Shown piece by piece: positions 14,501 to 23,409 of a stretch of 43,846 nt of DNA. Within the stretch, counting starts at the first letter, position 1; each line of letters opens with the position of its first letter. The stretch comes from a virus, in IMG/VR virus record IMGVR_UViG_3300043409_001923, positions 1 to 43,846 of that record; one strand, 5' to 3'. A program made the position numbers and the translations under genes. The notes below the pieces were generated by a model that was given only the letters and a program-made list of their open reading frames with translations, had not been told where the DNA came from and ran no database searches.

Positions 14501-17068
14501 ATGACTTCCAATTTTCAAGACCACGGCCGCGCCCTGCTGGGCAATGGCTATCTGATTATCCCAATCAAGCCGGGCCACAAGCGCCCGGCGCTGGACAACT
14601 GGCAAACGGCCCGCCTCGGTGCCGCCGACCTGACCCGCTACCCGCACCACGGCGTCGGCGTGCTGTGCGGGCAAGGTGCGCAGCCGGTGGCCGCTATCGA
14701 CGTGGATACGACCGACGCGGGCCTGGCGTCGCGCTTCGTCGAATGGTGCCAAGAGCACCTCGGGCTGACCTGCGAGCGTGTCGGCTTCGCGCCGAAGATT
14801 CTGTTGGCCTATCGTGCCGAGGCCGAAGGCTGGGGCAAGGCCACGGGCGCATGGTTCGAAGACCTGGGCGGTGCGCGCCATCGGCTTGAGGTGCTGGGCA
14901 AGGGCCAGCAGTTCGTGGCCTATCACATTCACCCCGACACGGGCGCACCCTATGAGTGGGTCGACCTGTTCGGTGGCCTGGAAGCCATGCGCACCAGTGA
15001 CCTGCCAGTGATTACCGAAGCGCAGGTCGAAGAAGCCCTGCAGGTCTTCGAGCAAATGGCCGACGAGGCCGGCCTGATCCGCGTATCCGGCAGCAAGAAC
15101 AAAGCCGGCGGCATGACCTCGGCACCTAGCGACGACCCGCTCATGGCCTACGAGCCGCCCGTGGGCATCGACATGGCCGAGGCCAAGCGGCTGGTTGATT
15201 ACGTCGATAACGAGGACTACGACACCTGGCTGAAAGTCGGCATGTCCTTGCATCATGAATTTGACGGCGACGTGGGTGCGCTCGATTTGTGGGACGAGTG
15301 GTCCAGCATGGCCACCAACTACGCAAGCCGCGAAGACCTCGAAAAGCGGTGGGATAGTTTCGGCCGTTCCGGGCGCAACCCAACGACGGCGCGCTGGCTG
15401 CTCAAGATCGGCAATCAGGGCAAGCGCGACGCGGTGAAGGCGGAAAAGCGCACCGCCCTGGAAGAGGCCAAGGATCTGATTCTCGCCTGCGCCGACTCTA
15501 TCGACTTGGTGAATGACGTAGCGCGCAAGGCCGGCGAAGCTGCGGGTACCGACCTCGCGCTGCGTGCCGAACTGGCCGGTCTGATTCGCGCCCGCTTCAA
15601 GGATTTGACCTCGACGCTGTTGCCGGTGGCCGACGTGCGCGCAGCCATGGCCGGCGGGCGCAAGGCGGTGCAGTTCAACAAGCAAAAGCGCCAGCCTACA
15701 GAATTCGGCAACGCCGAGCGCATGCTCGACCACTACGGCGAAGGCGTGCGCTACGTGCCCGAGATTGACGGCTGGTTCATGTGGACGGGCAACTACTGGC
15801 GGCGCGCGGCCGGCGTTGAGCTTGAGCACCTGGCGAAGGAAACCATCCGCGCGCTACCCGACGAGGCCAAGACCATCGAGAGCGACGGCGAGCGCGCCGA
15901 CTTCTTCAAGTTCTGCGCCATCAGCCAGCGGGCCGTGATGGTGCGCAACATGGTCAGCCTGGCGCAGTCCGACCCGCGCGTGGTGGTCAGCGTGGCCGAC
16001 CTCGACAAACACTCGCACCTGTTGGGCGTGGGCAATGGTGTGGTCGACCTGCGCACGGGCAAGCTGTTGCCGGCCGACCAGGCGTACTACATCACGACCA
16101 TTACCGGCGTGGAATACGACCCCGGCGCAGCCGCACCCCTCTTCGAGCAAACCGTGGCCGACGTGTTCTTCGGTGACGCCGACCAAATCGAGTTCTTCCA
16201 GCGCCTTGTCGGCTACTCGCTGCTGGGCAAGCCGGACGAGGACGTGCTGGCCATTCCCTACGGGTCAGGCTCGAACGGCAAGAGCACGGTGCTGGGGGCC
16301 ATCCGCGACGCCCTGGGCGAGCACGCCAAGATGGCGAGCAGCGAAACCTTTTTGAGTAGCGGCATGGGGGGTGGCAATGCCGGCGCAGCGCGCGAGGACG
16401 TGCTACGGCTGCGCGGTGCGCGCTTTGTCTATGTCAGCGAGCCCGACGAGGGGAGCGAGCTGCGCGAGGGCCTTATCAAATCGATGACCGGGGGCGAGCC
16501 GCTGCCAGCGCGCGGCCTGTATTCCAAGACGACGGTCGAGGTTGCGCCTACGTGGGTGGCCTTCATGCCGACCAATCACCGCCCTATCGTCAAGGGTGAC
16601 GACCACGCCATCTGGCGGCGGTTGCTGCCCGTGCCATTCACGCGCAACTTCGACCAGGACCTGACGGTGGTTAAGGATCCTGACCGTGCCGAGAAGCTGG
16701 CGGCCGAGGCGCGCGGCATCCTGGCGTGGTGCGTGCGCGGTGCGCTGGCCTACCGCAAGGATGGCCTGCAGCCGCCGGCCACGGTGCGCAAGGCGCGCGA
16801 GGATTACAAGAGCGATATGGATTTGCTGGGCGAATGGCTCGACGAGTGCTGTGAGCTTGGCCCCAACCAGGTGGATAGCAACGCGCGGCTTTGGGCCAGT
16901 TGGGAAGCCTTCGCCAAGGCGCGCGGCGAGCTTCGTTTCATCGCTTCGGCAAAGAGTTTGGGGCGTCGGCTGCAGGCGAAAGGACTGGAACCCGTGATGA
17001 ATAACTATGGGTTGAGGGGGCGCGGGCTTGTCGGTATCCGCGTGCGACAAATGGGTGATTTCAATTGA
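14501..17068 (+). CDS. Primase-helicase (Prim-Pol plus D5/P4-like SF3 helicase)
   Basis: 855 residues. Order: N-terminal Prim-Pol domain (about 5-165; LIIPIKPGHKRPALDNWQ and VAAIDVDTTDAG with metal-binding aspartates), a PriCT-2-like linker domain (about 225-300; YDTWLKVGMSLHHEF), a D5 N-terminal region (about 400-570), and an SF3 helicase with Walker A GSGSNGKST (588-596) and downstream motifs FVYVSEPDEG and WVAFMPTNHRP. It primes and unwinds phage DNA at the origin, working with the family A polymerase of the leftward operon. ATG 14501 follows GAGCGAGACG, 10 bp after the methyltransferase stop. Confidence 0.92.
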   Translation: MTSNFQDHGRALLGNGYLIIPIKPGHKRPALDNWQTARLGAADLTRYPHHGVGVLCGQGAQPVAAIDVDTTDAGLASRFVEWCQEHLGLTCERVGFAPKILLAYRAEAEGWGKATGAWFEDLGGARHRLEVLGKGQQFVAYHIHPDTGAPYEWVDLFGGLEAMRTSDLPVITEAQVEEALQVFEQMADEAGLIRVSGSKNKAGGMTSAPSDDPLMAYEPPVGIDMAEAKRLVDYVDNEDYDTWLKVGMSLHHEFDGDVGALDLWDEWSSMATNYASREDLEKRWDSFGRSGRNPTTARWLLKIGNQGKRDAVKAEKRTALEEAKDLILACADSIDLVNDVARKAGEAAGTDLALRAELAGLIRARFKDLTSTLLPVADVRAAMAGGRKAVQFNKQKRQPTEFGNAERMLDHYGEGVRYVPEIDGWFMWTGNYWRRAAGVELEHLAKETIRALPDEAKTIESDGERADFFKFCAISQRAVMVRNMVSLAQSDPRVVVSVADLDKHSHLLGVGNGVVDLRTGKLLPADQAYYITTITGVEYDPGAAAPLFEQTVADVFFGDADQIEFFQRLVGYSLLGKPDEDVLAIPYGSGSNGKSTVLGAIRDALGEHAKMASSETFLSSGMGGGNAGAAREDVLRLRGARFVYVSEPDEGSELREGLIKSMTGGEPLPARGLYSKTTVEVAPTWVAFMPTNHRPIVKGDDHAIWRRLLPVPFTRNFDQDLTVVKDPDRAEKLAAEARGILAWCVRGALAYRKDGLQPPATVRKAREDYKSDMDLLGEWLDECCELGPNQVDSNARLWASWEAFAKARGELRFIASAKSLGRRLQAKGLEPVMNNYGLRGRGLVGIRVRQMGDFN

Positions 17069-17172
17069 ACGCGCAGCGTTTTGCATGTTGCGACTTTCTG
17101 CGCGCTTGTTGTGTGCAGTTTTCTGCAATCTGCAATTTGTTGCGCGTTCGCAGCGGGGGCCGGCTTTGTTTT

Positions 17173-17274
17173 TGGAACGTTTGGAACGTTTCTAGCCCTT
17201 TTTTAAGGAAGTTTCTCACGTGTACATGAGAAGAAGTTAGTCAAAAAACCGTGAAAAACGTTCCAAACGTTCCA
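17173..17274. repeat. 19-bp inverted repeat made of tandem GGAACGTTT units
   Basis: TGGAACGTTTGGAACGTTT (17173-17191) and AAACGTTCCAAACGTTCCA (17256-17274) are perfect inverted copies 64 bp apart. Each arm is two direct GGAACGTTT units on a 9-bp period. A smaller pair, TTCTCA and TGAGAA, lies between. It occupies the 239-bp gene-free stretch 17069-17307 between replication and packaging genes, a good place for an origin, a late-gene switch or a packaging site. The rest of the stretch has loose TTCTGC/TTTGCA repetitions and no ORF. Confidence 0.7.
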
Positions 17275-17307
17275 CGTAAAAAATTGCAGACTCAAGGAGG
17301 GCGGCGC

Positions 17308-17550
17308 ATGCAGAAAACAGTGGCGGTAAATGAGGCGGGTTTGCGCATCGGTGAGGACCATCCGAATAGCAAGCTGACCGATGCCGAGGTGGAGCGTATC
17401 CGCTCGCTGCATGAGGCCGGCATGAGCTACGAACTGCTGGCCGAGAAGTTCGAGGTCAGCAAGTGGGCGGTGGGCAGGATCTGCCGCTATGAGCGTCGAG
17501 CGCAGCCCCCGGTCGATTTCAAGCGGGTGCACGTGCCGGATTGCGATTGA
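17308..17550 (+). CDS. Small helix-turn-helix protein upstream of terminase
   Basis: 80 residues from ATG 17308 behind AAGGAGGGCGG; the frame to 17251 runs into the inverted repeat and is not used. The core GEDHPNSKLTDAEVERIRSL, then SYELLAEKFEVSKWAVGRIC, is a clear helix-turn-helix as in small phage DNA-binding proteins and in the DNA-reading part of some HNH enzymes. Standing first before the terminase genes and next to the inverted repeat, it could bind that repeat and regulate late transcription. That link is inference. Confidence 0.65.
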   Translation: MQKTVAVNEAGLRIGEDHPNSKLTDAEVERIRSLHEAGMSYELLAEKFEVSKWAVGRICRYERRAQPPVDFKRVHVPDCD

Positions 17551-17565
17551 GCGAGGATTGACGAT

Positions 17566-18024
17566 ATGAAATTTACACCTGAAAAAGCCACCGCGTTTTG
17601 TGCTGCCCTTGCCGAGACTGGAATCGTCGGCAAGGCTTGCGTGGCCGTCGATATTTCGCGCCGTACCGCGTACAACTGGCGCGAGGATTGCCCTGAATTT
17701 GCCCTGGCATGGGATAAGGCGCTGAAGATCGGGGTGACGGCCTTGGAGGATGAAGCGCACCGCCGGGCCTTCGACGGCACCCTGGAACCAGTGTTCCACC
17801 AAGGCGATGAGTGCGGGGCCGTGCGCAAGTACAGCGACACCCTGGCCATTTTTCTGCTTAAGGCCCACGCCCCCGAGAAGTACCGCGAGAACACCCGCAT
17901 GGAGCTGACCGGGGCCAACGGCGGCCCGGTGCAGATCAGCGATGCCGAACGGGCCGCGAAGGTTGCCGCCATCCTTGCCAGCGCCCAGGCCCGCAAGGAT
18001 GGCGATGTTAGCGACCTCGTTTGA
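17566..18024 (+). CDS. Terminase small subunit
   Basis: 152 residues. The N-terminal helix-turn-helix (TGIVGKACVAVDISRRTAYN, then WREDCPEFALAWDKAL) is typical of TerS DNA recognition. A central region (LEDEAHRRAFDGTLEPVFHQ) and a helical C-terminus follow, and the large subunit overlaps its end. The protein recognises the packaging site and presents concatemeric phage DNA to TerL. TTGACGAT precedes ATG 17566 and no strong Shine-Dalgarno is seen, so translation may be coupled to the gene 15 bp upstream. Confidence 0.85.
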   Translation: MKFTPEKATAFCAALAETGIVGKACVAVDISRRTAYNWREDCPEFALAWDKALKIGVTALEDEAHRRAFDGTLEPVFHQGDECGAVRKYSDTLAIFLLKAHAPEKYRENTRMELTGANGGPVQISDAERAAKVAAILASAQARKDGDVSDLV

Positions 18025-19516
18025 CCCTGCGCTGATTGCCTACCTCACGCCCGAGGAACTGGCCCAACTCGATGCGCTGATTGCCAGCGACCCAACCATC
18101 TGGCGGCCCTTGCCCGGGCCGCAGCGCCTGGCCTACGAATCCACCGCCGACATCATCGGCTATGGCGGCGCAGCCGGCGGCGGCAAGACCGACCTGGCCT
18201 GCGGCAAGGCCTTGACCCAGCACCAGAAGGTGCTCGTGCTGCGCCGTGAGGCGACGCAGCTTACCGGCATCATCGACCGATTCACCGAACTGATCGGCGG
18301 CCGCGACGGCTACAACGGCGCAGAACGCATCTGGCGACTGCCACGCAAGCAAATCGAGTTCGGTTCTACCCCGAACCTCGACGACTGGAACAAGTACCAG
18401 GGCCGCCCCCACGACCTGCTGGTGTTCGACGAGGCGGCCAACTTCCTTGAAAGCCAGGTGCGCGCCCTGCTCGGCTGGCTGCGCTCGGTGGATCCGGCCC
18501 AGCGCTGCCAGGCGCTGCTGACTTTCAACCCGCCGACCACGGCCGAGGGCCGGTGGATCGTCGCCTTCTTCGCGCCGTGGCTCGACCCGAAGCACCCGAA
18601 TCCGGCGCAGCCGGGCGAGCTGCGTTACTTCGCCATGATCGACGGCGAAGAGGTCGAGGTAGCGACCGGCCAACCCTTCACGCACGGCGCGGATTTGGTC
18701 ACGCCACTCTCGCGCACCTTCATCCCCTCGCGGGTATCGGACAACCCCTACCTGACAGGAACCGGCTACATGGCGACCTTGCAATCCCTGCCCGAGCCCC
18801 TGCGCTCGCAAATGCTCTACGGCGACTTCCAGGCGGGTATCGAGGACGACCCGTGGCAGGTCATCCCCACGGCTTGGGTGGAAGCGGCACAAGCGCGCTG
18901 GAAGCGGCCCGACAAGCTGGCCGCGATGGATTCGCTCGGCGTCGACGTGGCGCGCGGCGGGCGCGACCAGACCATCATCGCCCGCCGGCACGGTATGTGG
19001 TTCGACGTGCCCCTGGTCTATCCGGGCACCGCGACGCCGGACGGCCCGGCGGTGGCTGGCTTGTCGATTGCTGCCAAGCGCGACGATGCCGTGATCCATA
19101 TCGATGTCATCGGCGTCGGCTCGTCGCCCTACGACTTTCTCAACGAGGCCCGCCAGCAAGTGGTCGGCGTCAATGTCTCGGAATCCGCCACCGCAACGGA
19201 CAGGTCCGGCCGACTGCGTTTCAAGAACCTGCGTTCGCAACTGTGGTGGCAGATGCGCGAGGCGCTGGACCCGACCAGCAACACGGGCATTGCGTTGCCG
19301 CCCGACCGCGAGCTGCTGGCCGACCTGTGCGCCCCGACGTGGGAACTGTCGGGCTCGACCATCTACGTGGCGAGCCGCGAGCAGATCATCGACAAGATCG
19401 GCCGTTCGCCCGACTTCGGCAGCGCCTACGTGCTGGCCCTCATGGATACCCCCAAGCGCGCCGTCATTGCTGCGCTGGGTGGCAAGAAGCAGCGGGAATA
19501 CGACCCCTACCGCTAG
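18005..19516 (+). CDS. terL: Terminase large subunit
   Basis: 503 residues from ATG 18005 with AAGGA upstream; an ATG two codons earlier at 17999 is an alternative. The ATPase domain has Walker A GYGGAAGGGKT (52-62, K61) and Walker B LLVFDEAAN (D142, E143). The nuclease domain has SLGVDVARGGRDQT (D314) and a later acidic motif in HIDVIGVGSSPYD. The protein cuts concatemers and pumps DNA into the prohead through the portal. Its TAG stop is joined directly to the first copy of the GGGTGCACGTAC element. Confidence 0.95.
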   Translation: MLATSFDPALIAYLTPEELAQLDALIASDPTIWRPLPGPQRLAYESTADIIGYGGAAGGGKTDLACGKALTQHQKVLVLRREATQLTGIIDRFTELIGGRDGYNGAERIWRLPRKQIEFGSTPNLDDWNKYQGRPHDLLVFDEAANFLESQVRALLGWLRSVDPAQRCQALLTFNPPTTAEGRWIVAFFAPWLDPKHPNPAQPGELRYFAMIDGEEVEVATGQPFTHGADLVTPLSRTFIPSRVSDNPYLTGTGYMATLQSLPEPLRSQMLYGDFQAGIEDDPWQVIPTAWVEAAQARWKRPDKLAAMDSLGVDVARGGRDQTIIARRHGMWFDVPLVYPGTATPDGPAVAGLSIAAKRDDAVIHIDVIGVGSSPYDFLNEARQQVVGVNVSESATATDRSGRLRFKNLRSQLWWQMREALDPTSNTGIALPPDRELLADLCAPTWELSGSTIYVASREQIIDKIGRSPDFGSAYVLALMDTPKRAVIAALGGKKQREYDPYR

Positions 19517-19549
19517 GGTGCACGTACCAAGGCCGGCAGCGCATAGATT
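19516..19549 (+). promoter_or_regulatory. Bipartite late element, copy 1
   Basis: GGGTGCACGTAC, exactly 16 nt, then TAGATT. It directly follows the terL stop codon (its first G is the last base of TAG) and precedes the acetyltransferase ATG at 19556. The same two boxes and spacing recur at 26302 and 41622, so it is probably a promoter or activator-promoter pair. Confidence 0.7.
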
Positions 19550-19555
19550 GCCGGC

Positions 19556-20014
19556 ATGACCATCACGATTCGAAAACGCGCCGCCATCGAAATCCTCGAC
19601 GCGCCAAACATCGCCGACCTGCTGGCGGAGTACGCTGCGGAGTCGGCTATCGATGGGCTCGGCTGGCCGATGGCGCACCTCGACACCTACCAGGCGCTCG
19701 ATGCTTCCGGGATTCTGCACGCGCTTGGCGCGTTCGATGGCGACACCCTCGTCGGGTTTCTGTTTTTCATCGTATCCCGGTTGCCGCACTACAACGCCCA
19801 GCCCGTCGCCACGTCCGAATCGTTTTTCGTGGCCAGCACGGCCCGCAAAAGCGGCGCGGGGTTGAAGCTGCTGCACGAGGCCGAGCACGCCGCGCGGGAA
19901 CTGGGGGCCGTCGGCTTTCTGGTCAGCGCGCCTGTGGGCAGCCGCCTCGAAAGTGTATTGCCTGCCGTGAGCTACCGCGAAGCGAGCCGTGTGTTCTTCC
20001 GGGGGCTTTTGTGA
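19556..20014 (+). CDS. GNAT-family acetyltransferase
   Basis: 152 residues. The fold order is readable: an N-terminal strand-helix (IRKRAAIEILDAPNIADLLA), the substrate part, FLFFIVSRLPHYN, SFFVASTARKSGAGLKLL (the Arg/Lys-x-x-Gly-x-Gly/Ala acetyl-CoA loop) and a C-terminal VGFLVSAPVGSRLES. Members in podovirus head modules have unknown substrates. It follows copy 1 of the bipartite element with no Shine-Dalgarno, and its stop overlaps the next GTG. Confidence 0.8.
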   Translation: MTITIRKRAAIEILDAPNIADLLAEYAAESAIDGLGWPMAHLDTYQALDASGILHALGAFDGDTLVGFLFFIVSRLPHYNAQPVATSESFFVASTARKSGAGLKLLHEAEHAARELGAVGFLVSAPVGSRLESVLPAVSYREASRVFFRGLL

Positions 20015-20457
20015 TTCCTGCGCTGATCGACTCGCCTAGCCTGCCCGCGATGTCCGTGGATGCGCTTGAAAAGGTGCGCCGAGTCGAAGCGTGCCTAATG
20101 GAAATGCCGCAGGCGGACATTCCTACCGCGCATTTGCTGCATGCCGGGCTGTACGCCCGAACCATTCGCATCCCGGCCGGGGTTGTCCTGACCGGCGCGC
20201 TCATCAAGCTGGCCACGGTGCTTGTCCTGAGCGGCAGGGCCACCGTCTACACCGGCAACGAGGCGCTGGAACTGTGCGGCTATCACGTCCTGCCGGCCAG
20301 CGCAGGCCGCAAGCAGGTATTCGTGGCGCACGAGGATACCGATTTGACGATGCTTTTTCCAAGCACCGCGCTATCGGTCGAGGACGCCGAGGCGGAATTT
20401 ACTGACGAAGCGCATCTGCTCTTATCGCGTCGCGCTTCGGCTTTTACAGGGGATTGA
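20011..20457 (+). CDS. Cupin-like phage protein
   Basis: 148 residues from a GTG at 20011 in the acetyltransferase stop (GTGA). The central region LYARTIRIPAGVVLTGALIK, then TVLVLSGRATVYTGNEALEL and AHEDTDLTMLF reads as the strands of a small cupin beta-barrel, although the usual metal His cluster is not evident. The same pairing with an acetyltransferase is seen in other phage head modules. Role unknown; the long upstream extension of this frame is antisense-free shadow of terL and is rejected. Confidence 0.65.
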   Translation: MIPALIDSPSLPAMSVDALEKVRRVEACLMEMPQADIPTAHLLHAGLYARTIRIPAGVVLTGALIKLATVLVLSGRATVYTGNEALELCGYHVLPASAGRKQVFVAHEDTDLTMLFPSTALSVEDAEAEFTDEAHLLLSRRASAFTGD

Positions 20458-20458
20458 C

Positions 20459-20896
20459 ATGTCAGGTGCTGTTACTGCTGTTGCCATCGGGGCAACTGTT
20501 GCGGGGGCCGCCGCGATTTCCTATTCCAGCGCGAAGAAGTCTCAGGCCTTGCAGAAACAAGCCATCGCTTCGCAGGAAGAGCAAGCCAACGAGGCCCTGG
20601 CGCAGCAGCAGTCGGCCGATGCGCAGCAGCTTGAAGCCTCGCAGTTGGCCCTCGCCGAGCAGAGGCGGGCGACCGACGCGACGATTGCCCAGTACCGCGA
20701 GCAGTCCGCCCTGGCGACCAAGCAGGCCGAGGAAAACCGCAACCGGATGAATGCCAAGCTACCCGACACGGCCGCGCTGCGCGCAGGCAACCGGCAAGGC
20801 GCGAACGCAGGCATCGGCAGCACGATGCTGACCAGCGCCAAAGGCGTCGACCCCGGCTCGCTGAAGCTCGGCAAAAACACGTTGTTGGGTCAATGA
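20459..20896 (+). CDS. Small head-module protein with membrane-like N-terminus and coiled coil
   Basis: 145 residues: an Ala/Gly-rich hydrophobic N-terminus (about 4-22), a long Gln/Ala/Glu helix, probably coiled coil (about 25-100, rich in QQQSADAQQLEAS-type sequence), and a Gly-rich C-terminus ending LGKNTLLGQ. Proteins of this shape sit between terminase and portal in BPP-1-like and related podoviruses and may be minor virion proteins. It overlaps the portal start by four bases. Confidence 0.65.
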   Translation: MSGAVTAVAIGATVAGAAAISYSSAKKSQALQKQAIASQEEQANEALAQQQSADAQQLEASQLALAEQRRATDATIAQYREQSALATKQAEENRNRMNAKLPDTAALRAGNRQGANAGIGSTMLTSAKGVDPGSLKLGKNTLLGQ

Positions 20897-22566
20897 TGGC
20901 CGACAAGCGCACCCCGCAGAAGGAAGTGATTGCCCGCTGGGGGCAACTGAAGAACGAGCGCGCCAGTTGGATGGCGCACTGGAAGGAAATCAGCGAGTAC
21001 CTGCTGCCGCGTTCCGGGCGCTTCTTCATCGAGGATCGCAACCGGGGCGAGCGCCGGCACAATGCGATTTATGACAGCACCGGCACCCGCTCGCTGCGCA
21101 TCCTCGCCGCCGGCATGATGGCCGGCATGACCAGCCCGGCCCGCCCGTGGTTCCGACTGACCACGGCAGACCCCGAGCTGGACGAGTCGTCCGCCGTCAA
21201 GGCCTGGCTGGCCGACGTAACCCGGCTCATGCAAATGGTGTTTGCCAAGTCCAACACCTACCGCGCGCTGCATTCCTGCTACGAAGAGCTGGGCGCGTTC
21301 GGCACGGCCAGCAGCCTGGTGCTGCCCGACTTCGACGGGGTGATTCATCACCATCCGCTGACGGCCGGCGAATTTGCCATGGCCGCCGACCACCGGGGCC
21401 AGGTCAATACGCTGTACCGCGAATTCCAGATGACCGTGGCGCAGGTTGTCAGCGACTTCGGCCTTGATGCCTGCAGCAACACCGTGCGCAGCCTGCATGA
21501 CCGCAACGCGCTCGAACAGTGGGTGACGGTGGTGCAGGCCATCGAGCCGCGCGCCGACCGCGAGCCCGGCAAGCGCGATGCGCGCAACATGCCGTGGAAG
21601 TCGGTCTATTTCGAGCAGGGGCAGAACCAGGACAAGTTCCTGCGCGAATCCGGGTTCCGCGAGTTCCCGGCCTTGTGCCCGCGCTGGATGACTTCGGGCG
21701 GCGACATCTACGGCAGCAGCCCGGGCATGGAAGCGCTGGGCGATGTCAAACAACTGCAGCACGAACAACTGCGCAAGGCGCAGGGCATCGACTACAAGAC
21801 CAAGCCCCCGCTGCAGGTGCCCACGTCGATGAAGAGCCGCGACGTGGATACGCTGCCCGGCGGCATTTCCTTCGTTGATGCGGCAAGCCCCAGCGGCGGC
21901 ATTCGCCCGGCCTTCGATGTCAATCTCGATCTATCGCACCTGCTGGCCGATATTCAGGACGTGCGCGGGCGCATCAATTCCGCGTTCTATGCGGATCTGT
22001 TCCTCATGCTGGCCAACGGCACCAACCCGCAGATGACGGCCACCGAAGTGGCCGAGCGTCACGAGGAAAAGCTGCTCATGTTGGGCCCGGTGCTCGAACG
22101 GCTGCACAACGAGATCCTCGACCCGCTGATCGAAATGACCTTCAGCCGCATGGTCGAGGCCAACATCGTGCCGCCCCCGCCCGAAGAACTGCAGGGCATG
22201 GATCTCAATGTCGAGTTTGTCAGCATGTTGGCGCAAGCGCAGCGCGCGATTGCCACCAACTCGGTGGATCGCTTCGTCGGCAATCTCGGCGCGGTGGCGC
22301 AGTTGAAGCCGGACGTGCTGGACAAGCTGGACGCCGACCGCTGGGCGGACGCCTACGCCGACATGCTGGGCATTGACCCGGAACTGATCGTGCCCGGCGA
22401 ACAGGTGGCCATGATCCGCCAGGCGCGGGCGCAGGCAGCCGCGCAGGCAGCCAAGTCCGAACAGATGAACCAGGCCGCCGATACCGCGCAGAAGCTCGGC
22501 AGCGTGGATACCAGCAAGCAAAGCGCGCTGACCGACGTAACCAAGGCCTTCAGCGGCTACACCTAA
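20893..22566 (+). CDS. Portal (head-tail connector) protein, T7/BPP-1 type
   Basis: 557 residues, the usual size for podovirus connectors. N-terminal WMAHWKEISEYLLPRSGRFF, then GTRSLRILAAGMMAGMTSPARPW, central SPGMEALGDVKQLQHEQLRK and TATEVAERHEEKLLMLGPVL fit the T7 gp8-like head-tail connecting protein family. The dodecamer forms the channel at one capsid vertex through which TerL packs and the tail ejects DNA. The C-terminus is a charged Ala/Gln helix. Start ATGATG at 20893 is coupled to the previous gene. Confidence 0.92.
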   Translation: MMADKRTPQKEVIARWGQLKNERASWMAHWKEISEYLLPRSGRFFIEDRNRGERRHNAIYDSTGTRSLRILAAGMMAGMTSPARPWFRLTTADPELDESSAVKAWLADVTRLMQMVFAKSNTYRALHSCYEELGAFGTASSLVLPDFDGVIHHHPLTAGEFAMAADHRGQVNTLYREFQMTVAQVVSDFGLDACSNTVRSLHDRNALEQWVTVVQAIEPRADREPGKRDARNMPWKSVYFEQGQNQDKFLRESGFREFPALCPRWMTSGGDIYGSSPGMEALGDVKQLQHEQLRKAQGIDYKTKPPLQVPTSMKSRDVDTLPGGISFVDAASPSGGIRPAFDVNLDLSHLLADIQDVRGRINSAFYADLFLMLANGTNPQMTATEVAERHEEKLLMLGPVLERLHNEILDPLIEMTFSRMVEANIVPPPPEELQGMDLNVEFVSMLAQAQRAIATNSVDRFVGNLGAVAQLKPDVLDKLDADRWADAYADMLGIDPELIVPGEQVAMIRQARAQAAAQAAKSEQMNQAADTAQKLGSVDTSKQSALTDVTKAFSGYT

Positions 22567-22579
22567 AAGGAGCGGCACC

Positions 22580-22927
22580 ATGACGACGATCAACCATAGC
22601 AAACTGCCCTCGGGCAACACCCGGACCCTGCTGATTCAGTGGGAAGCACTGGCCAACGGCGACGATGGCACCCCGGTGCCATTCAGCCAATACACGGACA
22701 AGAGCGTGCAGGTGGTCGGCACCTTCGGCGTGGGCGGTTCGGTGCGCCTTGAAGGCAGCAACAACGGCACCGACTGGGCAACGCTGACCGATGCGCAGGG
22801 CAACGACCTGAATATCAGCGCGCCAAAAATCGAGATGGTACTGGAAGCGACCCAGTACATCCGCCCCCGGGTGACGGCCGGCGACGGCAGTACCAGCCTG
22901 ACCGTCGTTCTTTTGATGAAGGAGTAA
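22580..22927 (+). CDS. Small virion-type beta protein
   Basis: 115 residues with AAGGAG before the ATG. The sequence is strand-rich (VQVVGTFGVGGSVRLEGSNN, then GTDWATLTDAQGN and YIRPRVTAGDGSTSLTVVLL), resembling single-domain structural or decoration proteins encoded downstream of phage portals. A structural role is inferred from location and composition. Confidence 0.6.
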   Translation: MTTINHSKLPSGNTRTLLIQWEALANGDDGTPVPFSQYTDKSVQVVGTFGVGGSVRLEGSNNGTDWATLTDAQGNDLNISAPKIEMVLEATQYIRPRVTAGDGSTSLTVVLLMKE

Positions 22928-22931
22928 GGCA

Positions 22932-23408
22932 ATGAACAACTATCTCAAGGCCGCCGATGACGCGCGCCGCCTGCTCAAGGGCTTTGCCGCCATCCAGACG
23001 GTGGCCGATGCTTTCGAGCAAGTCGGCTCGCTGCAGCAGGTCGAGCAGGAAACCCGGGCGCGCATCGACACGCTCAAGGCGGACGCCGCACAAGCGGAAG
23101 CGGCGGTGGCTGCGGCACGCCGCGAGGCAGAAGCGCTGATCGAGGCGGCCAACCAGGAGCGGGGGGCGATTGTCGCCAGCGCCGAACAGCAGGCCGCTAC
23201 CCTGATCGAGCAGGCCCAGGCCAGCGCGACCGCGCTTGTCGAGCAGGCGCAGGCAGCCGAAGCCGCAGCCCGTCAGGCGGCCGAAACAGCCGCCCAGGCA
23301 GCCGGCGAGGCGCAAGCGGCAGAGAAAGAGGCGCGTCACGAACTGGCCGAGACAGAAAAGAAGATCGACGCCGCTCGCGCACGCATTGCCAAGCTGCTGG
23401 GGAGCTGA
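22932..23408 (+). CDS. Long coiled-coil protein of head module
   Basis: 158 residues, almost entirely Ala/Glu/Gln heptads from about residue 30 to the end (VEQETRARIDTLKADAAQAE onward). It starts 5 bp after the previous stop. It is predicted to be an elongated helical protein. It could be an internal scaffold or an assembly chaperone; a separate scaffold candidate is at 26646. No enzymatic motif. Confidence 0.6.
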   Translation: MNNYLKAADDARRLLKGFAAIQTVADAFEQVGSLQQVEQETRARIDTLKADAAQAEAAVAAARREAEALIEAANQERGAIVASAEQQAATLIEQAQASATALVEQAQAAEAAARQAAETAAQAAGEAQAAEKEARHELAETEKKIDAARARIAKLLGS

Positions 23409-23409
23409 C

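Noticed and set aside
18553-20457. 634-codon plus-strand frame ending at the cupin-like gene
   Set aside because: Its first three quarters lie in another frame over terL and the acetyltransferase; only 20011-20457 is supported.
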